Of a DNA stretch of 64,000 nt, positions 1-11,712 are shown piece by piece. Location: assembly GCA_034440575.1 (NCBI GenBank), contig JAOTOL010001551.1:470001-534000 (forward strand), read 5' to 3'. Position 1 is the stretch's first letter. Each line of letters starts with the position of its first letter. A program made the position numbers and the translations under genes. The notes beneath the pieces were generated by a model. That model was not told where the DNA came from. It saw only the letters and a list, made by a program, of their open reading frames with translations, and searched no databases. Origin of the DNA: Imbricaverruca yamaguchii. Taxonomy: Eukaryota; Arthropoda; Thecostraca; Neoverrucidae.

Positions 1-472
1 CTCAGATGACTCACTTGGATTAGGAAACTCTTTGTCGTCCCGGTCATTGCATTACTCACATGACTCACATGACTCAGGTTACTCAGATGACAGATGACTC
101 AGATGACTCACCTGGATTACGCACATTAATCACATTACTTACATTACTCGCATTACTCACATTACTCACATTACTCACAGTATTCACATTACTGACATGA
201 CATACATGACTCGGGTTACTCAGATGACTCAGATAACTCATCTGGATTACTCGTATTACTCACCTTACTCACATTACTCACATTATTCACATTACTCACA
301 TTACTCACATCAATCACATTGCTCACTTTACTCACATTACTCACCTTACTCAGATGACTCAATAAATCGCCTTACTTACATGACTCATGACTCGCGTGAC
401 TCCGATTACTCCGGTGACTTAAATGACTCAAATGACTCGCATTACTCACATGAGTCGCGTGGCTCGCATGAC
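1..472. repeat. Degenerate 9-bp minisatellite (ACTCACATT-like)
   Basis: The stretch is built from loosely repeated 9 to 10 bp units such as ACTCACATT, ACTCAGATG and ACTCACATG. It appears to begin outside the window. Divergence between units is high, so the array looks old. The Ser/His/Tyr-rich reading frames across it come from the repeat and are not treated as genes. Confidence 0.85.
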
Positions 473-574
473 AACAGGAAGCCCCCGCCAGCTCTGGGCC
501 TCCCAGGTCATCACAGGTGAACATTTGGCGACCCAGATCGCCAGCCTCCGAGACGACGTCATCCTCGGAAAATC

Positions 575-637
575 GGTAGCCTGACAGCCAGGTAGCCAGA
601 TAACGAGCCAGATAACCAGGCAACCAGGTAGCCAGCC
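575..637. repeat. Short CCAGGTAGCCAG repeat
   Basis: About five imperfect copies of a CCAGGTAGCCAG / CCAGATAACCAG motif lie in a row. Nothing else is visible between the first array and this block. Confidence 0.6.
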
Positions 638-744
638 GCTGCTCACCATTTGTTTTGTGCTCCGCTTGGCTGCATACGATGAGTGATAGCGTCATGCGTT
701 GCGGTATCTCTACTATGGGACGAGTGGTATCTCTACTCTCTAAC

Positions 745-982
745 GTTTTGATGCATTGTGATACATTGTGGTGAGTGAAAACTTCGTTCCCTCACGTTAT
801 AGCATATAGGATAAGTTATATATCTACCTTCTCACTTTGTGGTACATGAGGTGAGTGGTAGCTTCGCTCGCTCACTTTGTGGTGCATGGGGTGAGTGGTA
901 ACTTCGTCCTCTCATATAGCGGTACATGGGGTGAAGGGTAAGTTCACTCTCTTACGTTGTGGTCTATGGGTTGAGTAGTGAG
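745..982. repeat. 40-bp minisatellite, about six copies
   Basis: The motif GGTACATGGGGTGAGTGGTA recurs at 841, 881, 921 and 961, an exact 40-bp period, with two more diverged copies to the left. Each unit also carries a conserved CTTCG...CTCAC segment. Confidence 0.85.
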
Positions 983-989
983 GAATTCC

Positions 990-1994
990 ACAGTAACTCA
1001 ACCGAAAATTTTACAATTTGCCGTCCGACCATTTTTTTATTTTCTTGAAATTTGTGTACCGGGGCTTTCAAGGGCGAACAATTCATTTATGATGAGAACA
1101 AAAATCCCCAAAACATATTTCACAAGATACAGTCTTGGTAAATTTTCCAACGTCAGTGAGGAGGCCTAACTTTGACGACCCATAACTCCAAGACTAAGAG
1201 AGCTATTTCATTCAACTTTTTTTGTTGAATTGGGATGAATCAAGGAATAAGTTGGCTATCTCCGATTTTCGATTTTCAATTTATTAGGTCACGTGACTCC
1301 GTGACCTTGTTTTTTTGCGTCGTGACCTTGACCTTTTGGATGCTGAAATTAAAACTTTCGTGTGATGAGCATTTCAGCCCCATTCATGTCTTTTCATATA
1401 TATATATATATATATATGGCATATATATCAATACAAAACGTGGGGTTCGACCTGCAAAAAGCACTTTCGGGGCTCGCAATGTTGACACAGCACGCTGTTT
1501 GGGACCCCTGCCCGCCGATAACTTCGTATCTGGTTGGCATACGGTGTCGGAATGGTCCAGGGTGGCCCCTGATGACGAAACCTGTCAGTTGGTTTCTGCT
1601 ACACTGACATCAGATCACAAGGTCACATGACATTGGGGTTCAAGGTCATCTGAGGTCACGAACACGTGTATGGCTATAACTTTCCCCTAATTCCTAATTG
1701 AGCAAACGAGGTGAACTCAACATAATTGTGTTCGTCACGTCGAGACGGTTACAGTGATACATGTCATGACCCCGATAAGTCAAGTTGAGTCACGTGAACT
1801 GGCCAGGTTACCGGTTTGATCCAACGGGGCCAGGGCATACCTATGTTGTCATCTTTGTCCATGGCTTGCTCAAGATTCTGTTGTAGTATGCCGGTGTAAT
1901 GTCTATGGTGCTGTTTGATGAATTTTCTAATGAGATAAAGTTGTCGCTATTAATGGTGGTTACCCCTACGCCGCACAGGAACAAGAACAACTGA
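990..1994. other. Unique AT-rich stretch with GGTCA-type motifs
   Basis: No gene is recognised. The segment has several GTGACC / GGTCAC words and a TATCTCCGATTT motif. That motif has counterparts near 18361 and 19446, which hints at an old dispersed non-coding repeat family. A short (TA)n tract sits at 1395-1417. Confidence 0.4.
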
Positions 1995-2009
1995 GTATTA
2001 TGTCATGTC

Positions 2010-2771
2010 ATGGGGCATGGCACGACTACTTGTACAGCGCGACGCGACGGTATTGAGGTCAAAGTCAAAGCTGAGGTAAGCCGGATGTGTCCCGGGAAGA
2101 AAGACTGCATCTCGACTCGGGGTTCGAATGATGGAAAGATGAAAGTACAGAAGAGGGTCATCCTTGGAAACCTCCGGGAAATCTACCACCTGTATCGATC
2201 CGACGAGAAAAAAAACCTGACATCGGGGTTTCGTCCTTTGCTGCACTTCGTCCAAAACACTGTGCTGGCGGGCACGAGTGGTACGCACACAGTATGTATG
2301 TGTACGTACCATGAAAACCCTCACTTCTCCTGGGTGCTATGAACATATCTGGTGTCTCCTATGATGACCCCATCGACACTGCTGTGTGTGATTCAGAAAA
2401 TCGTGACTGCATGATGAGCGAGTATGATGAGTGTCCCGGCGAGGAAGGTGTGATGAACATGTTGAACATACTAGTCGAAGAGCGAGGCAATGACGACGTT
2501 GACAGTGAGGAGGAGGTCCACTACAAGCGGTGGGACAGCACTGACCGCTACACGTTCCAAGAAATCGTCGCAAGCCAGGGCGAGTGCATCGAGAAACTGA
2601 GCTCCGCCATAGTGAAGCTGACAAGTCATCACTTCGAGGCGAAGGCTCAGTCAACGCACTTCAAGCATCTGAAGGAGACCGTTAAAGATGGCGAAGTTAT
2701 TGCCCAAGGAGACTTTGCCGAGAACTTCTCCTTCGTGGTGCAGGATGCCGCCCAAGGTTTTCACGTTAGGT
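2010..2771 (+). pseudogene. Fragment of a transposon-associated protein with a DFAEN motif
   Basis: Two overlapping plus-strand frames, 2010-2342 and 2339-2770, together read as one protein fragment split by a frameshift near 2330-2340. The first part has PGKKD, QKRVILGNLREIY and VLAGTSGTHTVCMCT. The second has ENRDCMM, a CPG motif, then HHFEAKAQS, LK and GDFAENFSFVVQDAAQGFH. This order of motifs is known to me from a large family of uncharacterised proteins in invertebrate genomes that behave like transposable-element products. I do not assign a superfamily. The reading stops matching exactly at QGFH (about 2762), where family members normally continue with Trp-Asn. The following bases, GTTAGGT, resemble a splice donor and run straight into a perfect palindrome. 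The C-terminal half is not found in the window. The copy is non-functional as it stands. Confidence 0.7.
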
Positions 2772-2773
2772 CC

Positions 2774-2795
2774 CATTTGGTATGCATACCAAATG
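2774..2795. repeat. Perfect 22-bp palindrome
   Basis: The half-site CATTTGGTATG is followed directly by its own reverse complement with no spacer. It lies right after the point where the DFAEN-type coding similarity ends, so it may mark an insertion or rearrangement junction. Confidence 0.8.
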
Positions 2796-3416
2796 CGCCT
2801 TATGTTTATGCTGGCAATACACCCATACCACACTTAATATAGCAGGGTCAGTGTCCCCCTATGCAGAGAGGGGTCGAAAATATTGTCACACTACGAACAC
2901 CTGCCGCATTGCAAAGGTCTTCGGCACCGACATAGCTTGCAGCATTGATGATAATTTATCGGTGGCGTTTCAGTTCTCTCGTTCATTTGTCTTCTCTTTA
3001 TCACCTCCTTCTCTCTCGCAAGGGGTTGTCAGCATTTGCAACAGGCGAGATTATGATAATTCGCAGTTTCATTTCGACCATCAACTTATTAGCCGAGCCA
3101 TTAAAAACCCACCACGTCCATCAACCAGCGGGGTAAGCTGGCAATGATCCCCCTACGATGCACATCAGCTTAGCCAACACACTAGCCAACTCGTGGTAGT
3201 TGACTTTGGCGGCTTCATCATGTGTGCCTGTGTGTGTGCATGTGAACACCGGCGTAAAAGTCATCTCGCGTCGCTCGGCTGTTCGGCGATGAATTCACGT
3301 AGCACTCACAGCAGGTCACAAATGTCGCGCTGAATTATTGGCCTGCAGTCGTGCAGGGCCGCCACTCCAGCTGAGCCCAACAGGCTGCCCTCCGCGCAAG
3401 ACCCATGCAGCGATCG
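2796..3416. other. Unique sequence, no gene recognised
   Basis: I see no coding similarity, no array and no RNA gene here. Short ORFs exist but have no recognisable motifs. Confidence 0.5.
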
Positions 3417-3427
3417 ACAGCGTGATG

Positions 3428-3615
3428 ATGGGGCGGGGATGGCCGAGTGGTTAAGGTGTCGGGCTATGGGTACCAAAGGTCCCGGGTTCGACTCTAGCGC
3501 CACTCAGGACATTTCCCAATCCCGCGGCCCACCGGCGAAACAGTGTGGGCGGCGCCATTAGCCGTGAATGTGCATAAAGTGTGTCGTGAACCAACCAATA
3601 AATAATAAACAAACA
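3428..3615 (+). mobile_element. SINE-A copy 1, tRNA-derived, with 11-bp target-site duplication
   Basis: The element starts with a tRNA-like head (about 3435-3502) holding an A box, TGGCCGAGTGGTTAAGG, and a B box, GGTTCGACTC. The GGCCGAGTGGTTAAGG start resembles tRNA-Ser or tRNA-Leu. A tRNA-unrelated body (GGCGAAACAGTGTGGGCGGC...GTCGTGAACCAACC) and an AATAAACAAACAA tail follow. It is flanked by ACAGCGTGATG at 3417-3427 and 3616-3626, which is direct evidence of retroposition. RNA polymerase III transcription and mobilisation by a LINE are inferred from family knowledge. Confidence 0.93.
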
Positions 3616-3626
3616 ACAGCGTGATG

Positions 3627-3946
3627 GTCTGTTCACGACGATGGAGGCTGAGGAGCCCGCCAAGCTCAGCTTGTGTCGGCGCTGATTCCAGACAGAGTCC
3701 GAGGAGGAGCATTGGATGGCCGTTCCAGCTGTGCTGGCACAGCCGGGAGCTGCTCAGTGGGAAGTCAGGCTCCGTGGCCGCCAGCTTGTGCTGGAAGCTG
3801 GCGGTACCACCTCTTAACAATGACTAGTTTGACGTTGCATCAACCTCTAATTTTGCAAAGCATTTCTATTGCAGAACGATTCTAAGTTTTCTGTACAATT
3901 GAGCTTCTCGATAACCATCGACAGAACTTATCCCTAATGAGGCCCA
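3627..3946. other. Unique sequence, no gene recognised
   Basis: This GC-balanced single-copy stretch lies between SINE-A and the compound microsatellite. No domain or repeat was recognised. Confidence 0.4.
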
Positions 3947-4168
<222 letters not shown>

Positions 4169-4211
4169 ATAACGATCATTGGCGAATAAATACAAGTTAA
4201 CAGGAGATGGC

Positions 4212-4990
4212 CTTTTTTGGATAAACGTTTCGCCGTCTAGGGTCTTCTTCAGTATACAAGTAGAAAATCAGAGAATATGCAAGTACTTCGAGTCGAATTA
4301 TCGTTAAAAGCAGGTGATAGTTCACGGTCGGCGTTTCGTGGTTGCTAACATCGCTGCAGGTTTTTCCCAATGGACAAATCCTGCTATCGAATTCATTGTA
4401 TTGTGTGTAATTATAAATGCAGCCTCCGATGTCTTTCTGGCCCGTTTGTTAACATTGATTACTAGAACATTAACCTTGGCCCAATTGGGCAGATTTTTGC
4501 ATTCGACAATATGCGAAGCAATTGCGTTTCATTGCCTGTGGTATTGCACATCGCGTTTGTGTTCTTTAATTCTTCTCTGAGCCCCTACCTGTTTTCCCAC
4601 GTACGTCTTTTGACATCCAGATCACGGAATTTCATACACGACACTGTGTTCTGACTAACGGCAGGCTCTGGGTCTTAACATCACGTCTCACACTTTCGTT
4701 CCAGGACTGATGGCAACTTTAATTTCGGCTCAACCGAAGTGTTTGGCCGTTGCCAACGTATGAAAACGGGATTGCTAGAAACCTATCTGGTTTAGATGTC
4801 ATTTTCTCCTACTTCTTTGCTTCTTTTCTTGATTTCCCGGGCCTTCTTCTTGAGTTTCAACAGCCAGCCTTTTGAACATTTTAGCTTACTAAAAGTGGAA
4901 TAATCATGGGCAATATCTTCAGGCAGGCAGACTTCGCTGCAAATTCTGAATTATCTTAGGAAGACCACAATTATCCAATTACAGAAGGTT
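4212..4990 (-). mobile_element. Penelope-like element, decayed 3' end with GIY-YIG endonuclease
   Basis: On the minus strand, about 4660 down to 4310 translates as the C-terminal endonuclease of a Penelope-like retroelement. Visible motifs in order are VVYEIP, SGCQKTYVGK, RIKEHKRDVQYH, NAIASHIVEC, NLPNWAK and RKTSEAAFI. These match the zinc-finger-linked GIY-YIG module of the family. Stop codons interrupt it after VYEIP, where a Cys would be expected, and after YHRQ. Upstream (about 4990-4700) frames with LPEDIAHDYSTFSKLK and VKTQSLPLVRTQC fit the linker between reverse transcriptase and endonuclease. No reverse transcriptase core is present, so this is a 5'-truncated dead copy. Downstream the conserved-looking terminal segment CTGAAGAAGACC...GGCGAAACGTTTATCC (about 4216-4252) ends near the (CA)n tract. 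This is typical for these elements, which often sit next to microsatellites. Confidence 0.85.
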
Positions 4991-6434
4991 CACGGAGGGG
5001 TGAGTGAGGGTTGCCGAGAAAGTTTATTTGCCCGTGTACCGTCATAAGCCTACTCTTATCGAAAAGTATCGAAGGAACTTAACCGTGCGTGCCAGATGTA
5101 ATTGTCCTCACCGTTTATCAGGCCGGCTACTGCGTGTTAGTTGCTAGTAGTGGTGATCGTCAGCACGCTTTCATGCAGGGTGTGAAGTTATTACGGTGCT
5201 TGTGATTCGTCTTATCTACGTCCGGGGTACTTCTGAGTAACTGTTTTGCGTTGTGAATTGCGAGGCGAATGGGCTCATCTACGCCCGATGGCCTCTCTGG
5301 ATGATCGCTTCACGCTATGCAATTCTTTCAAAGCAAGTCGGCCCATTTGTGTCCGACGACAGCGCTAGGTAGCCTTTGCTTCGAATGGGAAGGCGAATCA
5401 GCTCATGCGAGTCCAATGCCATTGGTGGACGGCTCCTAACGTTGCTGCTATGAGTATATGCGTGAGCAGTCAGTGCGTGCTGGAGGGCGTGTTGAAGTGT
5501 GTGCTGGTGGTGTGGTGTTACAATGCTCCTGCTAGTTTGGTGGCGTACAGGTAGTGAAATAGCAGTTGGATGAGTTCATCCAACAAATGCCAGAGTGGGT
5601 GATTGCCATCCAGAAGCAATGAAAGCGAGAGGGTGATGCCATCTTTTCGACAGAAGGCTGGTTGTGTTTGACTTTGAGCGCCTTCGAGCAGCTGATTGCG
5701 TTTATCTTTGAGCGTCCAAGCTAGCACAGTGAGACACTTGCAATAACACCACGCATTTCACCGCGCGCAAACTTCGCGTCATTAGTAGACCGGTTTCAGG
5801 GACGCCAGATTCGCACCCGAATATAATGTGTGTTGCCGCTGATAATCTTGCAGGTTGGCAGCTTAATATTTCCCAGCCTTGTTGGGCTGAGGCGTTTGCG
5901 GCGCTGCGCTCGTGGATATGCCATTTCACCAGAGCCAGCCATGTTCATTCGTTGCGACGTTGTACTCAAAGGCGGAGGGGGTTCCGCATCGATGTGTGAG
6001 ATAAAGATACCGCATATATACATGGCGAGAGATACCGCAGCCAAGAACTGCGAGACATACTGCCCTTCTGGCGAGAGGCAAACAGGATCCCACCAATCTG
6101 GGACAGAAGTATGTGGACACTGTTATTATATGCTCTGACACAGTCCCAACCCATGTTTGCCGTTACAATGTGACCGTATCATGCAGTGTTGAAACGGCAC
6201 TCGAATTGGTTTCCGTTAGCATTCGGATCCCATCGATAGCGATCCGCCCCCGCCCCTTCCCCGCACGCACAAATCCGCAAGCTGGAGGGCTCCGCCTGCC
6301 GTCCCACATCCCTAGTCTTCTCTAGTCTTCTCGCCATCCATACGCCCTTCCCTGTCTGTCGCCTCGACTTCATACCTGCCGTGGCTCCCCGCCGGTCAAT
6401 AGAAAAGACGCTCTACATTACCATCTCCGACACC
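4991..6434. other. Unique sequence, no gene recognised
   Basis: Reading both strands I found only short ORFs without motifs. The left edge may hold further unreadable remains of the Penelope-like element. Confidence 0.45.
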
Positions 6435-7738
6435 AATGGCCACTGGGAGAGGCGCCCTCCCCTGCTCCTTCGGACACCAATGGCTACTGGGAGAGGCGCC
6501 CTCCCCTGCTCCTTCGGACATCAATGGCTACTGGGAGAGGCGCCCTCCCCTGCTCCTTCGGACATCAATGGCTACTGGGAGAGGCGCCCTCCCCTGCTCC
6601 TTCGAACACCAATGGCTACTGGGAGAGGCGCCCTCCCCTGCTCCTTCGGACACCAATGGCTACTGGGAGAGGCGCCCTCCCCTGCTCCTTCGGACATCAA
6701 TGGCTACTGGGAGAGGCGCCCTCCCCTGCTCCTTCGGACATCAATGGCTACTGGGAGAGGTCTCTCCCCTGCTCCTTCGGACATCAATGGCTACTGGGAG
6801 AGGCGCCTCCCCTGCCGCTTCGGACATCAATGGCTACTGGGAGAGGCGCCCTCCCCTGCTCCTTCGGACACCAATGGCTACTGGGAGAGGCGCTCTCCCC
6901 TGCCGCTTCGGACATCAATGGCTACTGGGAGAGGCACTCTCCCCTGCCGCTTCGGACATCAATGGCTATTGGGAGAGGCGCTCCCCTGCTCCTTCGACAT
7001 CAATGGCTACTGGGAGAGGCGCTCTCCCTGCTCCTTCGGACACCAATGGCTACTGGGAGAGGCGCCCTCCCCTGCTCCTTCGGACACCAATGGCTACTGG
7101 GAGAGGCGCCCTCCCTGCCCTTCGGACATCAATGGCTACTGGGAGAGGCGCCTGGTTCCCCTCCTTCGGACATCAATGGCTACTGGGAGAGGCTCTCCCT
7201 CTCCTTCGGACATCAATGGCTACTGGGAGAGGCGCTCTCCCTGCCGCTTCGGACATCAATGGCTACTGGGAGAGGCCTCTCCCCTGCCGCTTCGGACATC
7301 AATGGCTACTGGGAGAGGCGCTCTCCCTGCCGCTTCGGACATCAATGGCTACTGGGAGAGGCGCTCTCCCTGCCGCTTCGGACATCAATGGCTACTGGGA
7401 GAGGCGCCCTCCCCTGCTCCTTCGGACATCAATAGCTACTGGGAGAGGCACTCTCCCCTGCCGCTTCGGACATCAATGGCTACTGGGAGAGGCCTCTCCA
7501 CTGCCCCTTCGGACATCAATGGCTACTGGGAGAGGCCTCTCCACTGTCCCTTCGGACATCAATGACTACCGGGAGGGACGCTCTGTCGCTTCGGACGTCA
7601 GTGGCCACCGTCACTCCCCACCGGCTTCTGGGAGAAACGCTCGCCCATACTGCCTCGGACATCAATGACTACCGTCACTCCCTGCTAGCTACTGGGGGAG
7701 GTGCTCGCTCATACTGCATCGAACATCAATAGCACCGC
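6435..7738. repeat. 44-bp minisatellite, about 29 copies
   Basis: Units run CAATGGCTACTGGGAGAGGC followed by a variable GCCCTCCCCTGCTCCTTCGGACAT part, with indels giving 41 to 44 bp. Units become more diverged towards the right end, after about 7560. Because 44 is not a multiple of three and no frame of the unit has a stop, all three plus frames stay open for 300 to 410 codons. These are repeat artefacts. The call of a tandem repeat is certain; the lack of coding function is inferred. Confidence 0.97.
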
Positions 7739-8004
7739 GCCCCCATTAATAAAGCCGCTCCATTAATTGATCGGCCCATTAAGTATTGGCGCCGGCCCGT
7801 GGCGGCTCGGAATGCTCTGTGAGGTGCTACCTCCGGGTATGGGGTGCGGCTGCACCATCTCACTGCAGGTGAGGACTCGCAAGTGGTTCTTCTTCTGATG
7901 AGAAGACAACATTTAATAAAATAACGCCAGCTGCAAGCACCGTGGCAGTTGTGTAGGCATGCGAATTGTGGGTATTGCTGGGCATTTAATTGGATTAGCA
8001 ACTG

Positions 8005-8217
8005 CTATTGTGAGGCTAAGGGATGCATCAGAGCGCAATGAGCAGTGTGCAGACCGCGGCAGGCATAGAAGAGCCGCGTCGTATGCCGTCGGACTAGCTG
8101 GGCTTCAGCGACAACTTGTTGCAAGGACTTACGTTTCACGAGGTCAGATACAGCATCAAGGAGCGGGTGGATATAGCATGACGGTAAGCACACGACAGCA
8201 ATGACAAGCAACCGCAT
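8005..8217 (-). CDS. Hypothetical 70-residue peptide with a signal-peptide-like start
   Basis: I do not recognise this ORF as any known family. The minus-strand frame begins MRLLVIAVVCLPSC, which has the basic n-region and hydrophobic core of a secretion signal. It continues to a dibasic KR (DLVKRKS) and RR (LVRRHT), and has four Cys in total. The layout is like a small secreted or neuropeptide-type precursor. A consensus splice donor (CGTGAAAC then GTAAGT) lies inside it near 8130, so it could instead be only a first exon. The start context is weak, there is no clear TATA box, and an ORF this short is expected by chance. Low confidence. Confidence 0.15.
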   Translation of the reverse strand: MRLLVIAVVCLPSCYIHPLLDAVSDLVKRKSLQQVVAEAQLVRRHTTRLFYACRGLHTAHCALMHPLASQ

Positions 8218-8235
8218 TTGTAGTCCTGGTTTCGA

Positions 8236-8254
8236 CGGAAAAGGAACTTTTCCG
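8236..8254. repeat. Short inverted repeat CGGAAAAG / CTTTTCCG
   Basis: Two perfect 8-bp arms flank a 3-base spacer. It lies just upstream of the minus-strand candidate peptide ORF, but I have no evidence that it is functional. Confidence 0.6.
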
Positions 8255-8323
8255 CTCGATGCTGCTGAAATTAGACAAATTGAACCAATAAACGCCGGGA
8301 ATTACTAATCAATTCACATTGAT

Positions 8324-8337
8324 CCCCCCCCCCCCCC
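8324..8337. repeat. C homopolymer, 14 bases
   Basis: An uninterrupted run of C. Its exact length may be affected by sequencing error. Confidence 0.9.
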
Positions 8338-8998
8338 GCCCTATCTCCCAATACATCTCAGTAGGAGCTCAGATTCCAGCCGTCATAGAGCCATTGATGA
8401 ATGCCAGGATACCAGGCTGCAGACTATCGCCAGTGATGCAATCATGGGCCGATATCTCGTGCCTTTGATTGGCTGATTGGATGCTTCTTGTCCTGTTTGG
8501 ATGAATGGTGTACGCACGCTAGCTTGAGGTGTGTCTGGGTGGATGCAGGAGGCTACTGGGGAGTATGTCCCCCTCTCCGTGGAAAGTTGGTGCTACCTGA
8601 CCGGGAAATGGCCCTTCAGGAAGGCTCGAGTCTACCCCACTCCCTGTCAATGTATTGTTAAGCCAAAAGCATTCCAGAGGAACCGGCGTCCCTTCAATAT
8701 GCTTGAGAGCACCCGAACCTCCCACCCAACGTATTTTTTTCGCCGAAGACGCCTCTGCAAAGAGATGTTTCCCATGAACACTCCTGGTTTCGCCCCTAAG
8801 ATATGTACGTGGATATTTCACATCGGAAATGTCATACTATGCTCTCGTTTTCCTTGTCTTTATGCTTCTGATCGAAAATGTGTTATCGATCACTGTCCGT
8901 ACAGGGGACTTGTACACTGTCAAATACTGGGACTAGTGAGCAGGAACAGGACGGGGGTACGTTTGGGACATAACACTGAGGCAACGAACGTCATATGT

Positions 8999-9965
8999 GC
9001 CGGGGAAGGGGACCGGGGAAGGGGACTGGGGAAGGGGACCGGGGAAGGGGACCGGGGAAGGGGACCGGGGAAGGGGACCGGGGAAGGGGACCGGGAAGGG
9101 GACCGGGGAAGGGGACCGGGGAAGGGGACCGGGGAAGGGGACCGGGGAAGGGGACCGGGGAAGGGGACCGGGGAAGGGGACCGGGGAAGGGGACCGGGAA
9201 GGGGAAGGGGACCGGGGAAGGGGACCGGGGAAGGGGACCGGGGGAAGGGGACCGGGGAAGGGGACCGGGGAAGGGGACCGGGAAAGGGCCGGGAAGGGGA
9301 CCGGGGGAAGGGGACCGGGGAAGGGGACCGGGGAAGGGGACCGGGGAAGGGACCGGGGAAGGGGACCGGGGAAGGGGACCGGGGAAGGGGAAGGGGACCG
9401 GGGAAGGGGACCGGGGAAGGGGACCGGGGGGGACCGGGGGGACCGGGAAGGGGACCGGGGAAGGGGACCGGGGAAGGGGACCGGGGAAGGGACCGGGGAA
9501 GGGGACCGGGGAAGGGGACCGGGGAAGGGGACCGGGGAAGGGGACCGGGGAAGGGGACCGGGGAAGGGGACCGGGGAAGGGGACCGGGGAAGGGGACCGG
9601 GGAAGGGGACCGGGGAAGGGGACCGGGGAAGGGGGGAAGGGGACCGGGGAAGGGGACCGGGGAAGGGGACCGGGGAAGGGGACCGGGGGAAGGGGACCGG
9701 GGAAGGGGACCGGGGAAGGGGACCGGGGAAGGGGACCGGGGAAGGGGAAGGGGACCGGGGAAGGGGACCGGGAAGGGACCGGGGAAGGGGGGAAGGGGAC
9801 CGGGGAAGGGGACCGGGGAAGGGGACCGGGGAAGGGGACCGGGGAAGGGGACTGGATAAGGGGATCGGAGAAGGGACTGGGGAAGGCAACAGGAGAAAAG
9901 AACCGGAGAACCAGACCGGGGAACCGAACCGGGGAACCGGACTGGGGAAAGGACTGGGAAAGGCG
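8999..9965 (+). repeat. 13-bp G-rich minisatellite, about 65 copies, G-quadruplex-capable
   Basis: The unit is AAGGGGACCGGGG. G-tracts of four alternate with spacers AA and ACC, so the plus strand carries well over one hundred closely spaced G4 tracts. From about 9860 to 9965 the copies become degenerate, with GGACTGG and GGAACCGG forms. Every frame on both strands is open (Gly/Arg/Asp/Lys-rich or Pro/Ser/Arg-rich), which explains the long ORFs here. I regard none of these as genes. Occasional units are one base short or long, as expected from replication slippage. Confidence 0.97.
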
Positions 9966-10026
9966 AGAGACAAGATCAGAGAACGGTAGGAAGGTTGTGA
10001 CCAGGAAGCAACACCGAGCACTGGAA

Positions 10027-10112
10027 ACCATGTCAGGTCAGGTCAGATTGGGTCAGGTTACGTCAGGTTACGTCAAGTTACGACAGGTCAGGCTAGGTTA
10101 GGTTAGGCTCAC
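10027..10112. repeat. Short GTCAGGTTAC-type repeat
   Basis: About eight imperfect copies of a 10-bp GTCAGGTTAC / GTCAGGTCAG unit end in GGTTAGGTTAGG. The two TTAGG words look like the arthropod telomere motif, but two copies are too few to mean anything. Confidence 0.7.
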
Positions 10113-10249
10113 TCGGGTTAAGCTTGGTTATATATATTGTGTGGCTAGCCGTAGTTGCAAGGTTTGGTTCGTCCCGTCTGTCCAGGTGTTCAGATGAGCT
10201 TCTGTCGGAGCTGCGACAGGTCAAGAACACTGGGATTTATAGTCATCTC

Positions 10250-11250
<1,001 letters not shown>

Positions 11251-11251
11251 T

Positions 11252-11420
11252 TTGGCCGTTTATTTACCAGCTGGACTTCATATAGCATGGACAGGGACCG
11301 TTCATTTACCAGCTGGACATAACACAGCACTGACAGGGACCGTCCATTTACCAGTTGGACAGCACCGAACACGGACAGGGACCGTCCATTTACCAGCTTG
11401 ACAGGACACAGCACAGGCGG
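11252..11420. repeat. 42-bp minisatellite, four copies
   Basis: The core GGACCGTCCATTTACCAGC recurs at a 42-bp spacing (about 11295, 11337 and 11379), with a diverged first copy. Because 42 is a multiple of three, the minus strand shows a 14-residue repeat, which I treat as incidental. Confidence 0.88.
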
Positions 11421-11462
11421 ATATTTTCCATTTGCTACCCGTAGCTGCTAGCTAGGTGACCA

Positions 11463-11712
11463 GACCCTGCAGACCCTACATACCCCTGCAGCCCCATTCA
11501 GACCCTGCAGACCCTGCAGACCTTACATACCCCTAGAGCCCTCTTCAGATCCTGCATACTCAGCAAACCCTGCAGACCCTGCAGACCTTGCAGACCCTGC
11601 AGACCCTGCAGACCCCTACAGATCCCTACAGATCCCTGCAGACCCCGCAGACCCTGTAGACCCTGCAGACCCGCAGACCCCTGCAGAACCTGCAGACCCT
11701 GCAGACCCGACA
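11463..11712. repeat. 9-bp minisatellite (GACCCTGCA)n
   Basis: About 27 copies of GACCCTGCA lie in tandem, many containing the CTGCAG hexamer. Diverged stretches are near 11525-11560 and 11620-11690. Confidence 0.93.

Larger units (their letters stand above)
7739..8998. other. Mostly unique sequence between two large arrays
   Basis: No confident gene is seen. The stretch contains a candidate small secreted-peptide ORF on the minus strand (8005-8217), an inverted repeat and a C-run, each listed separately. A plus-strand frame is open from about 8531 into the 13-bp array, but its 150 or so unique residues match nothing I know. Confidence 0.4.

Noticed and set aside
7726..8001. A 91-codon minus-strand ORF next to the candidate peptide
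   Set aside because: It is in a different frame from the candidate, lacks motifs and overlaps the end of the 44-bp array.
8531..9859. A 442-codon plus-strand ORF
   Set aside because: About two thirds is the 13-bp array, which is open in every frame. The remaining 150 or so residues have no known motif, and an open frame of that length is expected a few times by chance in 64 kb.
8991..10031. Pro/Ser/Arg-rich ORFs on the minus strand
   Set aside because: They are antisense readings of the G-rich 13-bp array.
10080..10112. Telomere-like TTAGG repeats
   Set aside because: Only two or three TTAGG words occur at the end of a GTCAGGTTAC repeat. That is far too few for telomeric DNA.
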